A stretch of DNA of 64,000 nucleotides from Pseudomonadota bacterium (GTDB lineage Bacteria > Pseudomonadota > Gammaproteobacteria > Enterobacterales > Enterobacteriaceae): contig JAGTSE010000002.1 of NCBI GenBank assembly GCA_018261615.1, positions 62,001 to 126,000 on the forward strand, given 5' to 3'. Positions within the stretch are counted from its first letter, which is position 1. Each line of letters starts with the position of its first letter. Both the position numbers and the translations under genes were made by a program. Below the pieces are notes generated by a model. That model was not told where the DNA came from, ran no database searches, and saw nothing but the letters and a program-made list of their open reading frames with translations. Positions 19,211 through 28,302 of this stretch are shown in pieces.

Positions 19211-19301
19211 CCACACTTTTTTGATAAAAAACTTGCCATCTCCTTGTATCGGGTTACTATCGACTGAATAACTTGCTGATTTAGAATTTGATCTGGCTCA
19301 C

Positions 19302-20675
19302 ATGTCGTCGTTCCAATCCCCCTCAATTTATACTGTCAGCCGCCTGAACCAGTCGGTGCGCTTACTGCTGGAACGCGAACTCGGTCAGGTATGGATCAGT
19401 GGAGAAATCTCCAATTTTACCCAGCCCGCTTCCGGCCACTGGTACTTCACCTTAAAAGACGATACCGCTCAGGTGCGCTGCGCGATGTTCCGCAACAGTA
19501 ACCGCCGCGTTACGTTTCGCCCGCAGCACGGCCAGCAGGTGCTGGTTCGCGCCAACATCACGCTGTATGAACCGCGCGGGGAATACCAGATTATCGTCGA
19601 AAGCATGCAACCGGCCGGTGAAGGCTTGTTGCAGCAGAAGTATGAGCAGCTAAAAACCAAACTCACTGCCGAAGGATTGTTCGATCAGCAATTTAAACAG
19701 CCGCTGCCCTCACCTGCACACTGCGTCGGCGTGGTCACGTCGAAAACCGGCGCGGCGCTGCATGATATTCTGCACGTACTGAAACGCCGCGATCCGTCCC
19801 TGCCGGTAATCATCTACCCGACGGCGGTGCAGGGCGAAGATGCGCCGGGGCAAATCGTGCGTGCCATTGAACTGGCGAACGCACGTCAGGAGTGTGATGT
19901 GCTGATTGTTGGTCGCGGCGGCGGCTCTCTGGAAGATCTCTGGAGCTTTAACGACGAACGCGTCGCACGCGCTATTTTCGCAAGCCGCATTCCGGTGGTC
20001 AGCGCTGTCGGCCATGAAACCGATGTCACGATTGCCGATTTTGTTGCCGATTTACGCGCGCCAACGCCTTCGGCCGCAGCGGAAATTGTCAGTCGCAACC
20101 AGCTTGAACTGTTGCGCCAGGTACAGGCAATGCAGCAGCGCTTAGAGATGTCGATGGATTACTACCTGGCAGGCCGCAACCGCCGCTTCGCCTTGTTGAA
20201 CCATCGTCTGCAACAGCAGCACCCACAGTTACGGCTTGCGCGTCAACAAACGGTGCTGGAGCGTCTGCAACAGCGCATGCAAAACGCGCTGGATACACAG
20301 TTAAAACGCGCTTCTGCTCGTCAGCAGCGTGTGATGCAACGCCTGAATCAGCAAAACCCGCAGCCGCGTATTCATCGCGCGCAGAGCCGTATGCAGCAGC
20401 TGGAATATCGTCTGAGCCAGAACATTCGCGACCGTTTAAGCGCCACGCGCGAACGGTTTGGTACGGCTATTACGCATCTGGAAGCAGTCAGCCCGCTGGC
20501 GACGCTGGCCCGCGGTTACAGCGTGACCACCTCTCCGGCTGGCGAAGTTCTGAAAAAAACACGCCAGGTGAAAGTTGGCGATAAGCTCACCACTCGCCTG
20601 AATGATGGCTGGGTGGAGAGTGAAGTCAGCAACGTGACGCCCGTAAAAAAAACGCGCCAGCGTAAATCATCTTAA
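19302..20675 (+). CDS. xseA: Exodeoxyribonuclease VII large subunit
   Basis: XseA, with several XseB subunits, degrades single-stranded DNA in both directions. The 457-residue protein has the N-terminal OB-fold ([20 protein letters not shown], residues 30-49). The catalytic core contains [20 protein letters not shown] and [16 protein letters not shown] long Gln/Arg-rich coiled coil (about 260-390) binds the small subunits. It is divergent from guaB with about 160 bp between them. Length matches E. coli (456). Confidence 0.97.
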   Translation: MSSFQSPSIYTVSRLNQSVRLLLERELGQVWISGEISNFTQPASGHWYFTLKDDTAQVRCAMFRNSNRRVTFRPQHGQQVLVRANITLYEPRGEYQIIVESMQPAGEGLLQQKYEQLKTKLTAEGLFDQQFKQPLPSPAHCVGVVTSKTGAALHDILHVLKRRDPSLPVIIYPTAVQGEDAPGQIVRAIELANARQECDVLIVGRGGGSLEDLWSFNDERVARAIFASRIPVVSAVGHETDVTIADFVADLRAPTPSAAAEIVSRNQLELLRQVQAMQQRLEMSMDYYLAGRNRRFALLNHRLQQQHPQLRLARQQTVLERLQQRMQNALDTQLKRASARQQRVMQRLNQQNPQPRIHRAQSRMQQLEYRLSQNIRDRLSATRERFGTAITHLEAVSPLATLARGYSVTTSPAGEVLKKTRQVKVGDKLTTRLNDGWVESEVSNVTPVKKTRQRKSS

Positions 20676-20741
20676 TCTGTACGATTAACCTACAATCGGC
20701 CCCTATACTTTTTGTTGTTCTTTTTCATCAAGGAGAGCGAC

Positions 20742-21770
20742 ATGAAAACACGCCCGAATAGCTGCGTTATCCCGCCCTATATTCTTCGCCGCATTATCGA
20801 CCACGGATCAGAAGCACAGCAGCGCTGTGCACAACAAACATTAACCCATGTGCAGACGTTGATGGCGCACAGCCACGGCAAGCCCAGCGCGCCACTGGTC
20901 ACCTCGCCCGGCAAACGGGTACGCGATATTTATGATGCGCAGCAGAAAGAGAACCTGCCCGGTAAGCAGGTGCGCTACGAAGGCCAGCCGTCGAATGGTG
21001 ATGTTGCCGTGGACGAAGCTTACGACTATCTCGGCGTTACCCACGATTTTTTCTGGCAGGTTTTACAGCGTAACTCCCTCGATAATAAGGGAATGGTGCT
21101 GAACGGCAGCGTGCATTATGGCCAGCAATATCAGAACGCCTTCTGGAATGGTCAGCAGATGGTGTTTGGCGATGGCGACGGTGAAATCTTCAATCGCTTT
21201 ACCATCGCGATTGATGTGGTAGCGCATGAACTCAGTCACGGCGTCACAGAAACGGAAGCCGCGCTGATCTATTTTGAACAATCTGGCGCGCTTAATGAGT
21301 CATTATCGGATGTTTTCGGCTCGCTGGTGAAGCAGTATCACAAGCAGCAGAAGGCAGATCAGGCCGACTGGATCATCGGCGAAGGGTTGCTGGCAAAAGG
21401 GATTAATGGCAAAGGCCTGCGTTCGATGTCTCACCCCGGTACCGCCTATGACGACCCGCTGCTGGGTAAAGATCCGCAGCCTGCGCATATGAAAGATTTT
21501 GTGAAAACCCGTGAAGATAACGGCGGCGTGCATCTGAATTCCGGTATCCCCAACCGCGCGTTTTACCTTGCTGCGACGGCGATTGGCGGCTATGCCTGGG
21601 AGAAAGCCGGTTACGCCTGGTATGATACCGTCTGCGATAAGGCGCTGGTGCAAAATGCCGATTTCGCCGCCTTTGCGAAACTGACCATTCAGCACGGCGC
21701 AAAACGTTCGGACCAGCAGGTTGCAGACGCTATCGAGAAAGCCTGGAAAGAGGTTGGAGTATTGGAATGA
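20742..21770 (+). CDS. Protealysin-like M4 (thermolysin family) metalloprotease
   Basis: The 342-residue protein starts MKTRPNSCVIPPYILRRI after AAGGAGAGCGAC; a longer frame upstream lacks a ribosome site. PPYILRRI is the conserved propeptide motif of protealysin/grimelysin-type precursors. The zinc site is HELSH with GVTE following (near residue 167), and the third ligand is in ALNESLSDVFG. A C-terminal HLNSGIPNRAFYLAA segment carries the catalytic-site residues of the family. No signal peptide is present, as in other protealysins. The neighbour overlapping by ATGA is an emfourin-type inhibitor. In Serratia such proteases cleave actin and aid cell entry. That role here is inference. Confidence 0.92.
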   Translation: MKTRPNSCVIPPYILRRIIDHGSEAQQRCAQQTLTHVQTLMAHSHGKPSAPLVTSPGKRVRDIYDAQQKENLPGKQVRYEGQPSNGDVAVDEAYDYLGVTHDFFWQVLQRNSLDNKGMVLNGSVHYGQQYQNAFWNGQQMVFGDGDGEIFNRFTIAIDVVAHELSHGVTETEAALIYFEQSGALNESLSDVFGSLVKQYHKQQKADQADWIIGEGLLAKGINGKGLRSMSHPGTAYDDPLLGKDPQPAHMKDFVKTREDNGGVHLNSGIPNRAFYLAATAIGGYAWEKAGYAWYDTVCDKALVQNADFAAFAKLTIQHGAKRSDQQVADAIEKAWKEVGVLE

Positions 21771-22108
21771 ACGAACCTGAGTTGACCGATGATGCGGTGG
21801 TCGAAGTCGCCCGCGAAGGCGGGCTGGCTTATATCCCGAAGCTGAGTGGCACGCGGAAAATCGTGATTGCTCAGCTTAACGCGGAACAGCGCCAGCGCCT
21901 GGTCAGTATCCTGCATCAGACCCTGCCGCTCGGGCAACCGCCCGGGCAGCCGGATTCGCCGGGGCGCGGCGATCAGCGCTTTTACCGTTTGCAGATAACC
22001 TGGCCCACGCAGCAAAGCGATGTGCTGTTGCTGATCCCGGAAAGTAAAGCGCCACCGTCACTGGTGGAACTGTGGCGCGATGGTGAAGCCTGCATCTGCA
22101 AGCCTTAG
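21767..22108 (+). CDS. Emfourin-like protease inhibitor
   Basis: A 113-residue protein whose start codon overlaps the protease stop by four bases. It contains EGGLAYIPKLSGTRKIVI and QRFYRLQITWPTQQSDVLLL, fitting the small emfourin family that inhibits protealysin-like proteases and is encoded beside them. It has no signal peptide or membrane segment, so it would keep the protease inactive in the cytoplasm. The stop overlaps the converging yfgJ stop. The pair sits between xseA and yfgJ, which in Salmonella and some E. coli is the site of other insertions. Confidence 0.85.
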   Translation: MNEPELTDDAVVEVAREGGLAYIPKLSGTRKIVIAQLNAEQRQRLVSILHQTLPLGQPPGQPDSPGRGDQRFYRLQITWPTQQSDVLLLIPESKAPPSLVELWRDGEACICKP

Positions 22109-22320
22109 AGCGGGGTAAACTCGACGCGTTTTTTAGAGATCAATCCGTGGCCGTGCTGACAGAAAAAGTCCACCGCGCCGCAGGCTTTTAACACTTCCAG
22201 AGGCTGATGACACTCCGGGCAGTTAGCCTGTACTTCGATATCTTTGTCGCAGCTGTAGCAATGCGCATGCGTTCCCACCAGTTCCAGTGGGTTGTGGCAG
22301 GTTGGACATTTGAGATCCAT
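22105..22320 (-). CDS. yfgJ: Zinc-ribbon protein YfgJ
   Basis: The 71-residue protein has four Cys pairs of a double zinc ribbon: CPTC, CYSC, CPECH and the C-terminal CGAVDFFCQHGHG. The tail GLISKKRVEF matches E. coli YfgJ. MDLKC at 22320 is chosen as the start because GAGGAG precedes it; the frame also opens six codons earlier. Function is unknown. It belongs to the DUF1407-type zinc-ribbon proteins of enterobacteria. Confidence 0.88.
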   Translation of the reverse strand: MDLKCPTCHNPLELVGTHAHCYSCDKDIEVQANCPECHQPLEVLKACGAVDFFCQHGHGLISKKRVEFTPL

Positions 22321-22338
22321 AAAGCTCTCCTCGGTCAT

Positions 22339-22902
22339 ATGTTCACTTCATGGCGGCGGGTTTCAGACGAGTAATTTTAAGGTGAAAGAGAAATAAAGCA
22401 ATTATCCATTGATTTATAAAAATTTCACCCACAAACACATTTCAATGTGTACACCCTTGTGTACATGATAAACGCAAGCGCCACCCATTTTTGTACAAAA
22501 TCCACTCAGCATTCTGACTCAAAATATTCGTAGTAAACGCGGTACACAGCAATGAAGATATCGCGAATATCACAACCATCGACAAGGAAGTAAGCGCTGT
22601 TTAATGAATCCCCGCACTTCATCAAACCAACAAGGGAGCCCCTAATGATATTACAGTACTGGAGATGTTTTTAACCAATCTGCAGATCGGTAATTTAAGA
22701 TGGTTCTCGTAACTTTTCAGCCCTTACTCTGGCTGGCGTAATGAACTCCTGCACACTATCGGCAGCGCAGCGATGACCCGGAAAGAAACAATGTTGACCT
22801 GCGAGTTTTGCACTCCGGGCATACATACCACCAGCGAATGCCGCTGAATTGAGTGTCAGTGGTCGCCAGCTTAAACCGGTGGCCTCTGTACAGTTTTGGA
22901 GG
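22339..22902. other. Long intergenic region left of the DUF943 gene
   Basis: No defensible gene was found in 564 bases. The left part has the palindrome GTACAC-CCTT-GTGTAC (22449-22464) and CATTTTTGTAC (22486-22496), which recurs at 24699-24709 on the other side of the DUF3289-DUF943 pair. The right part (22620-22860) has short coding-like runs broken by stops and looks like decayed accessory DNA. Confidence 0.5.
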
Positions 22903-23367
22903 TTATTTGTATTTGTTTTTTATTAGCTCGCCATTTTTTTTCATTAGGTATATAGCGTCACTTACAGTGAATAAAATATCACTATCCCGACCAGTTTCAA
23001 CGGAGAATACTCTATTTTTATCAATGCAATTTTCTTTTTTTTTCATATCAGAAAAGCATCTTCTGTCATATTTCCCCTCTTCCTTATACCCATCTCCAAA
23101 ATCCCAGAAGACAATAGTAAAGTTCCCGGATGAGGATAGTTTCGGTATGTTATATTTATCCTTTATCATATCTTTGTTTTTAAGCCACCAGCTTATTTTT
23201 CCCTTATCTGTAACCGGGAAAGCCTTGACTAAAACAGAAGCATGGTTGCCATCCTCATGAACTGCGACGATTTCCACCGTACGCAGCGACAACCAAAGCC
23301 AATATCCCAGCAGCATGCATCCAGTCAGGAAGATCAGCACAATGGTCTGCTTCTTTTTCACTCTCAT
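22903..23367 (-). CDS. DUF943 family membrane-anchored protein, candidate immunity protein
   Basis: The 154-residue protein has an N-terminal anchor (TIVLIFLTGCMLLGYWLWLS, residues 8-27). A periplasmic domain follows with HASVLVKAFPVTDKGKISWW, then KDMIKDKYNIPKL, the usual DUF943 pattern. Its ATG overlaps the DUF3289 stop by four bases (ATGA), with CAGGAG before it, so the two proteins are made together. DUF943 genes commonly lie in toxin and secretion-related loci of enterobacteria. An immunity role here is inferred from the coupling. Confidence 0.8.
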   Translation of the reverse strand: MRVKKKQTIVLIFLTGCMLLGYWLWLSLRTVEIVAVHEDGNHASVLVKAFPVTDKGKISWWLKNKDMIKDKYNIPKLSSSGNFTIVFWDFGDGYKEEGKYDRRCFSDMKKKENCIDKNRVFSVETGRDSDILFTVSDAIYLMKKNGELIKNKYK

Positions 23368-24233
23368 TTGCGGGCTCCTGTGATTTCAATGGTGGTTTCC
23401 ATATTGGTCATAAATGGCTTAAAACCAAACTGATTGTATCTCTGGAGCACAAACCAGATACGGAAAAATCGGAACTGGCTAAATTTAAATTTTGATATAT
23501 CGTCACTGTCCAGCCCAAAGTGATCCTGAACTTTGTAATGAACCACAGCCCGGAAACGATCATTATCAATCTGTAGTGATTTTATGGTGATATGCGTTGC
23601 CCAAGTATCGTGTACGGTTATTCCCATACCGTTGAAATTATCCTGAACACGGTCAAATTTAGGGAGTTTGCCATCCATGATTGCCCCTCCGAGTTCTCCC
23701 TTTTCACTTATGGGGTAACATTTATTTTCCCAATCAATTTTTGTATTAAAGACTTTTTCCAGCAGTACGCGAGTACTATTCTCCGGTGAATTATCATTCA
23801 AAATATGGTCCTTCAATGCCCTGTCCAGCAGCATATGCCGGAACGGTGCTCCGTTAGCTTTCTGCATGTGGGTGATCATCTGCTGTATTAGCGGCTTGTA
23901 AGGGCTGTACATCGCAAACGTGCGGGATAAGTCCCGGAATTCGTCAAAGAGTATAGCGGCGCATTGCTGCCGGGTAATTTTCTCCCCTTCGCCGTGTGAG
24001 CCATGAAACATCGATTGTGGTTGGTTGAACGGGGTGATTTTCGTCAACGTGTATGGGTTCACCCTGGTGGAAACATCCACCAGATGAAAATGTTCTTTGA
24101 GCTGGCTTTCGGACAAATCGCCGCACCGCATATCGCTGGCGTGGTAGTCGTCCATCCATTTTCGAGTTTTAAATATCGTGCAGGGAAAGCGGAGTACAGG
24201 CATAAAATTACGTTCCTCGTAGTGATAGTCCAT
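23364..24233 (-). CDS. DUF3289 (YPO3983) family protein, candidate effector
   Basis: The product has up to 289 residues. A second ATG (24203, MPVLRFPCTIF) has GAGGAA at a good distance and fits the family start better, giving 279 residues. PCTIFKTRKWMDDYHASDM and the CGDLSE that follows form the N-terminal signature of the YPO3983/DUF3289 family. The C-terminal part FGLDSDDISKF with FRIWFVLQRYNQFGFKPF is also typical. No signal peptide, membrane segment or known catalytic motif is seen. Family genes often stand near type VI secretion or PAAR genes, none of which is in this window. Codon use is AT-richer than in xseA or der. Confidence 0.75.
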   Translation of the reverse strand: MDYHYEERNFMPVLRFPCTIFKTRKWMDDYHASDMRCGDLSESQLKEHFHLVDVSTRVNPYTLTKITPFNQPQSMFHGSHGEGEKITRQQCAAILFDEFRDLSRTFAMYSPYKPLIQQMITHMQKANGAPFRHMLLDRALKDHILNDNSPENSTRVLLEKVFNTKIDWENKCYPISEKGELGGAIMDGKLPKFDRVQDNFNGMGITVHDTWATHITIKSLQIDNDRFRAVVHYKVQDHFGLDSDDISKFKFSQFRFFRIWFVLQRYNQFGFKPFMTNMETTIEITGARK

Positions 24234-24294
24234 GCTGCCTTAGCACCGCTAATCATAGTCAGAGCCTTGCCATGGTGTAAATATTTCCTGTTTT

Positions 24295-24672
24295 TTGCCG
24301 TGCGAATTCGGATTTCTGAACGGTAACCCTCAGGCTCATAGGAAAGGTTATAACGTGTGCCACCCGCTGCCAGCGCACGAATATAGCGAATATTGCGGGT
24401 ATGGCTGCGCTATGGCATACCGCACCGTGACTGCGGTCGCCAGTTTTAACCAACTCGGCCGCGATGACGTCCATTATTCCCACGGCCAGCGGGCGGGGAT
24501 TCTTCAGGTCGAACGCCTGCGGCCATCGTTCACAAAGGCGCTCCAGGCGGCGGCGGTTGCTCCGTTTTTTGTGCGGCGGTTTGCCCTAGGGCTGCCGTTC
24601 TGTCTGCGGGGTGGTGTGCTGCATGGTTCACATCTCCGTAAGGCGGGTGCCCCGGTTTTGTCGTGCCATTAA
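24295..24672 (+). pseudogene. Icd/Ash-like satellite-phage gene, 5' fragment
   Basis: The frame contains YCGYGCAMAYRTVTAVA, DDVHYSHGQRAGILQVERLR and SFTKALQAAAVAP, recalled as the leader half of Icd-like (Ash family) proteins of P4-type satellites. It ends at TAA before the C-terminal domain (FFALSR-type motif) that defines working members. It is thus a truncated copy. It points toward der and diverges from DUF3289. Alternatively the strand could be non-coding in this host. Confidence 0.4.
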
Positions 24673-24690
24673 TACGGGAAAAATCATAGA

Positions 24691-24748
24691 TGGGTACTCA
24701 TTTTTGTACCCAGCAGAAACGTAAAACCCACTGAGTACACCCATGGGT
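24691..24748. repeat. GTAC-centred palindromes right of the DUF3289 module
   Basis: TGGGTAC and GTACCCA (24691-24712, 8-base loop) are followed by the 10-bp palindrome ACCCATGGGT (24739-24748), flanked by GTAC on both sides. CATTTTTGTAC here repeats the left-flank element at 22486. Confidence 0.5.
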
Positions 24749-24794
24749 ACAACTGAACTATGAGCTGTGATGCGTCGTTATGATAACCCCTGAT

Positions 24795-24823
24795 AACAAA
24801 AAAGCCCGGCACAATTCGGGCTT
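24795..24823 (-). terminator. der operon terminator
   Basis: On the minus strand AAGCCCG-N8-CGGGCTT is followed by TTTTTTG, downstream of der. Confidence 0.85.
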
Positions 24824-24860
24824 CTGGATTTTTAGAAAGCAGATGATTTTCAGTGAATCG

Positions 24861-26336
24861 TCATTTGCTTTTCTTAATGTGTTTAATCAGGCGCTTACGC
24901 TTACGCAGCTGGTTTGGCGTCAGGGTGTTGCGCTTATCCGCAAACGGGTTCTCCCCTTCCTTAAACTGAATACGGATCGGCGTACCCATTACATCCAGCG
25001 ATTTGCGGAAATAGTTCATTAGATAGCGTTTGTAGGAATCCGGCAGGTCTTTCACCTGGTTGCCGTGGATCACCACAATCGGCGGGTTATAACCACCGGC
25101 GTGGGCATATTTCAGCTTCACGCGGCGACCACGCACCAGCGGTGGCTGATGATCTTCCGCCGCCATATTCATAATACGGGTCAACAGTGCGGTGCTGACG
25201 CGGCGGGTAGAGCTGTCATAGGCTTCGCGTACGGATTCGAACAGGTTGCCAACGCCGCTGCCGTGCAGCGCAGAGATAAAATGCACGCGGGCAAAGTCGA
25301 TAAAGCCGAGGCGGTAATCCAGTGTCTCTTTCACCTGCTCTTTCACTTCCTGGCTCAGGCCGTCCCACTTGTTGACGACAATCACCAGCGAGCGACCACT
25401 GTTGAGGATAAAGCCCAGCAGCGACAGATCCTGGTCGGAAATACCTTCGCGGGCATCAATCACCAGCAATACGACGTTGGCGTCTTCAATCGCTTGCAGA
25501 GTTTTGATAACGGAGAATTTCTCCACCACATCAGTGATTTTGCCGCGCTTACGCACACCGGCAGTGTCGATAAGTACGTACTCACGTTCATCGCGCTGCA
25601 TCGGAATGTAGATACTGTCGCGCGTGGTGCCCGGCATGTCGTAAACTACCACACGGTCTTCGCCGAGGATGCGGTTAGTGAGTGTGGACTTACCGACGTT
25701 CGGACGACCAACAATTGCCAGCTTGATCGGCAGATCCTGCGGGTTAAATTCCTCTTCCGGCTCTTCTTCTTCGCCATTTTCACTGGCTTCGAACTGCGCC
25801 CAGTATTCGGCGTCTTCGTCCACCTCTTCCGGCGGATTCAGTTCGTCCATCCACGGCATCAGCACATGTTCCAGCAGGCTGGTGACACCACGCCCGTGAG
25901 AAGCAGCGATAGCATAAATTTCACCCAGACCCAGCGAGTAGAAATCCGCCGTTGCCTGATCCGGATCCAGACCGTCCGTTTTGTTAGCAACAAGGAAAGT
26001 CGGTTTTTCGCGTGAACGCAGGTGCTTAGCAATAGCCGTATCCGCTGGCATCAGACCCGCGCGGGCATCAACCATAAACAGCACCACATCGGCTTCTTCA
26101 ATCGCCAGCAGCGACTGTTCCGCCATGCGCGTTTCCACGCCATCTTCAGTGCCATCAATACCGCCGGTATCGATACAGATAAATTCGCGGCCTTCTACTT
26201 CAGCACGACCGTACTTACGGTCACGAGTCAGACCCGGGAAATCGGCCACCAGCGCATCACGGGTGCGTGTTAAGCGGTTAAATAGCGTGGATTTCCCAAC
26301 GTTAGGGCGCCCGACAAGCGCGACCACAGGTACCAT
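24861..26336 (-). CDS. der: Ribosome-assembly GTPase Der (EngA)
   Basis: Der is an essential GTPase with two G domains in tandem that helps mature the 50S subunit. The 491-residue protein has P-loops [14 protein letters not shown] (residues 9-22) and [14 protein letters not shown] (near 210), G3 motifs DTGG and DTAG, and NKTDG and NKWDG G4 motifs. An acidic linker ([13 protein letters not shown]) and a C-terminal KH-like domain follow, ending in basic residues ([14 protein letters not shown]). It is last in the bamB-side gene cluster. Length is one more than E. coli. Confidence 0.98.
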   Translation of the reverse strand: MVPVVALVGRPNVGKSTLFNRLTRTRDALVADFPGLTRDRKYGRAEVEGREFICIDTGGIDGTEDGVETRMAEQSLLAIEEADVVLFMVDARAGLMPADTAIAKHLRSREKPTFLVANKTDGLDPDQATADFYSLGLGEIYAIAASHGRGVTSLLEHVLMPWMDELNPPEEVDEDAEYWAQFEASENGEEEEPEEEFNPQDLPIKLAIVGRPNVGKSTLTNRILGEDRVVVYDMPGTTRDSIYIPMQRDEREYVLIDTAGVRKRGKITDVVEKFSVIKTLQAIEDANVVLLVIDAREGISDQDLSLLGFILNSGRSLVIVVNKWDGLSQEVKEQVKETLDYRLGFIDFARVHFISALHGSGVGNLFESVREAYDSSTRRVSTALLTRIMNMAAEDHQPPLVRGRRVKLKYAHAGGYNPPIVVIHGNQVKDLPDSYKRYLMNYFRKSLDVMGTPIRIQFKEGENPFADKRNTLTPNQLRKRKRLIKHIKKSK

Positions 26337-26407
26337 GTTTAAAGCCTCATTACAGAAAATTCATTAGCAAAACGGCGCAATTTACGCGGCGTTTTAAAAA
26401 CAGGAAA

Positions 26408-26430
26408 ACGGCTCCTGCAACAGGAGCCGT
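26408..26430 (-). terminator. bamB-der intercistronic hairpin
   Basis: ACGGCTCCTG / CAGGAGCCGT with a three-base loop is followed on the minus strand by TTTCCTGTTTTT. It probably ends part of the hisS-yfgM-bamB transcripts. Confidence 0.8.
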
Positions 26431-26456
26431 CTTCAGGAACGACAATCCCTGCGCAG

Positions 26457-27635
26457 TTAGCGCGAGAGTGCGTACAGCGTGCCGTCTTTCGCCTGGATCA
26501 GCAGCTTGCCGCCAGCAACGACCGGATCGGTAAGGAAACCAGAGCTGTCGACTTTCTGCTGCGCAACGAAACGCCCGTCTTCAACGTTGATCCAGTGAAC
26601 ATAACCTTCGCTATCGCCTGTCACGATATAACCATTATACAACGCCGGAGCGGTAAGGTTACGGTGCAGCAGATCGCTTTGCGTCCACAGGGTCACACCA
26701 CCATCGGTGGTCAGCGCCAGAACGCGGTCATTCTGATCGATGAGATAGATGCGATTACCGTCAACAACGAAGTCGCTCACCGAGCCCAGCTCACGTTTCC
26801 ACATGATCTGTCCACTGCGCAGATCCAGTGCAGTCAGGTTGCCGTTGTAAGCCAGTGCGTAAACAATGTTATCAACCACAACCGGTGTGGTATCTACATC
26901 GCTCAGGCGATCGATTTCGGTCGGGCCGTTCGCCTGGGAGATACGCTGCTGCCAAATCATCTGGCCCTGCTGCATCAGTACCGCGCTCACACGGCCGTTA
27001 TCACCGCCGACAATCGCAGCGCCAAAAGCGGTGGTCGGTGCAGATTCACCGCGCAGAGAGAGCGCAGGCATATCCAGGTTGACCGTCCATTTCACCGCAC
27101 CGTCGCTTTCATTCAGCGCCTGCAACTGGCCATTACTGGTATGAATCAGTATCAGGCCATCGCTCACCACCGGGCGGGAAAGTGCTTCACCAGCAACTTT
27201 CGCCTGCCAGGCCTGCGTACCATCACTGGTATTCAGGGCATAAACCTGTGCTTTCTCAGTACCTACGTACACATGGCCGCCAGAAACGGTGACGCCGCCG
27301 GAAAGCAGCGCAGCACGCGTGGAGAACCAGCCGTCTTTCTCAGCCAGATTGACCGACCAGATTTCATGGCCGTCTTCAATGCTGACCGCTTTCACCACAC
27401 CGTGGCGATCGGCGGCATACACTACGCCGTCAGCAAATGCCGGGTGCAGGTTAGAATAGAAATCGCCGATACCGTTGCCAACGGAAGTATGCCACGCGGT
27501 TGTCGGAGTGAACTGATTTTCAACCACCGGCAGCGGGGACATTTTGACAACATCTTCTTCGCTATTGAACAGGGAACAGCCGCTCAATAACGTCACGGAA
27601 AGCAGCCCTGGCAGAAGTAATTTACGCAATTGCAT
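26457..27635 (-). CDS. bamB: Outer-membrane assembly lipoprotein BamB
   Basis: BamB is a periplasmic beta-propeller lipoprotein of the BAM complex that inserts beta-barrel proteins into the outer membrane. The 392-residue protein has a lipoprotein signal with lipobox LLSGC (Cys 20). Eight PQQ-like blade repeats follow, for example GVVYAADRHGVVKAVSIEDG and DGLILIHTSNGQLQALNESD. Length equals the E. coli protein. It lies 10 bp from yfgM and is followed by der, as in E. coli. Confidence 0.98.
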   Translation of the reverse strand: MQLRKLLLPGLLSVTLLSGCSLFNSEEDVVKMSPLPVVENQFTPTTAWHTSVGNGIGDFYSNLHPAFADGVVYAADRHGVVKAVSIEDGHEIWSVNLAEKDGWFSTRAALLSGGVTVSGGHVYVGTEKAQVYALNTSDGTQAWQAKVAGEALSRPVVSDGLILIHTSNGQLQALNESDGAVKWTVNLDMPALSLRGESAPTTAFGAAIVGGDNGRVSAVLMQQGQMIWQQRISQANGPTEIDRLSDVDTTPVVVDNIVYALAYNGNLTALDLRSGQIMWKRELGSVSDFVVDGNRIYLIDQNDRVLALTTDGGVTLWTQSDLLHRNLTAPALYNGYIVTGDSEGYVHWINVEDGRFVAQQKVDSSGFLTDPVVAGGKLLIQAKDGTLYALSR

Positions 27636-27645
27636 CGGGTCCCTC

Positions 27646-28266
27646 TTAGATGGACAAATTATTAATTTTCATCTGCATCATTTCGCTAAGCGCAGGAGAG
27701 GCATTGTTTTTAATGCCATTTTCCCATGCGGTGCGCGCGCCTTGTTTATCGCCTTTGCTCAGCAACGCTTCACCACGCAGATCGGCAACAATTGCCGACC
27801 AGCTTTCGCCTTTAACGGCATCCAGCGTTTTGAGCGCAGCGTCTTGCTGCTTCTGCTGCACCTGAACACGCGCCAGACGGACGTTGATCATCGATTGCAG
27901 ATTTTCATCACTGGTCGCGGCAAGCCCCTGTTGCAATTGCGAGGCTGCTTTATCCAGTTCATTTTTTTCTACATATTGCTGTGCCAGTTCCAGTGAAGCC
28001 AGCGCGCCATAAGTGTTTTTGTTGTCAGCGGCGAATTTCTCCGCTGCGGTAAACGACTCTGGCTTATCAGCCTGAAGCGCGGAAATCGCGTTTTCATAGG
28101 CCTGCGATGAAGCTCTCGCCGTATCTGCCTGATGGCCGTTCCAGTAACGCCAGCCCATCAGCGCACCAATACCCAAAACAACCCCAACCGCCAGCGCTTT
28201 ACCATTCTCAGCAAAGAAGCGCTTGATAGCGTCAACCTGGTCGTTTTCGTTCTCGTAAATTTCCAC
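27646..28266 (-). CDS. yfgM: Ancillary SecYEG translocon subunit YfgM
   Basis: YfgM is an inner-membrane protein with a periplasmic TPR domain that associates with SecYEG and PpiD and hands proteins to periplasmic chaperones. The 206-residue protein has one transmembrane helix at about residues 20-41 (NGKALAVGVVLGIGALMGWRYW). A TPR-like region with YGALASLELAQQYVEKNELD follows. It lies between hisS and bamB, 36 bp from hisS. Confidence 0.95.
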   Translation of the reverse strand: MEIYENENDQVDAIKRFFAENGKALAVGVVLGIGALMGWRYWNGHQADTARASSQAYENAISALQADKPESFTAAEKFAADNKNTYGALASLELAQQYVEKNELDKAASQLQQGLAATSDENLQSMINVRLARVQVQQKQQDAALKTLDAVKGESWSAIVADLRGEALLSKGDKQGARTAWENGIKNNASPALSEMMQMKINNLSI

Positions 28267-28302
28267 GCAGTCCTTCTCCTTAACGATAATTCACCGGCGT
28301 GA

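Noticed and set aside
24259..24483. Minus-strand 74-codon frame upstream of DUF3289
   Set aside because: It is antisense to the Icd/Ash-like fragment, and its hydrophobic look follows from that sequence.
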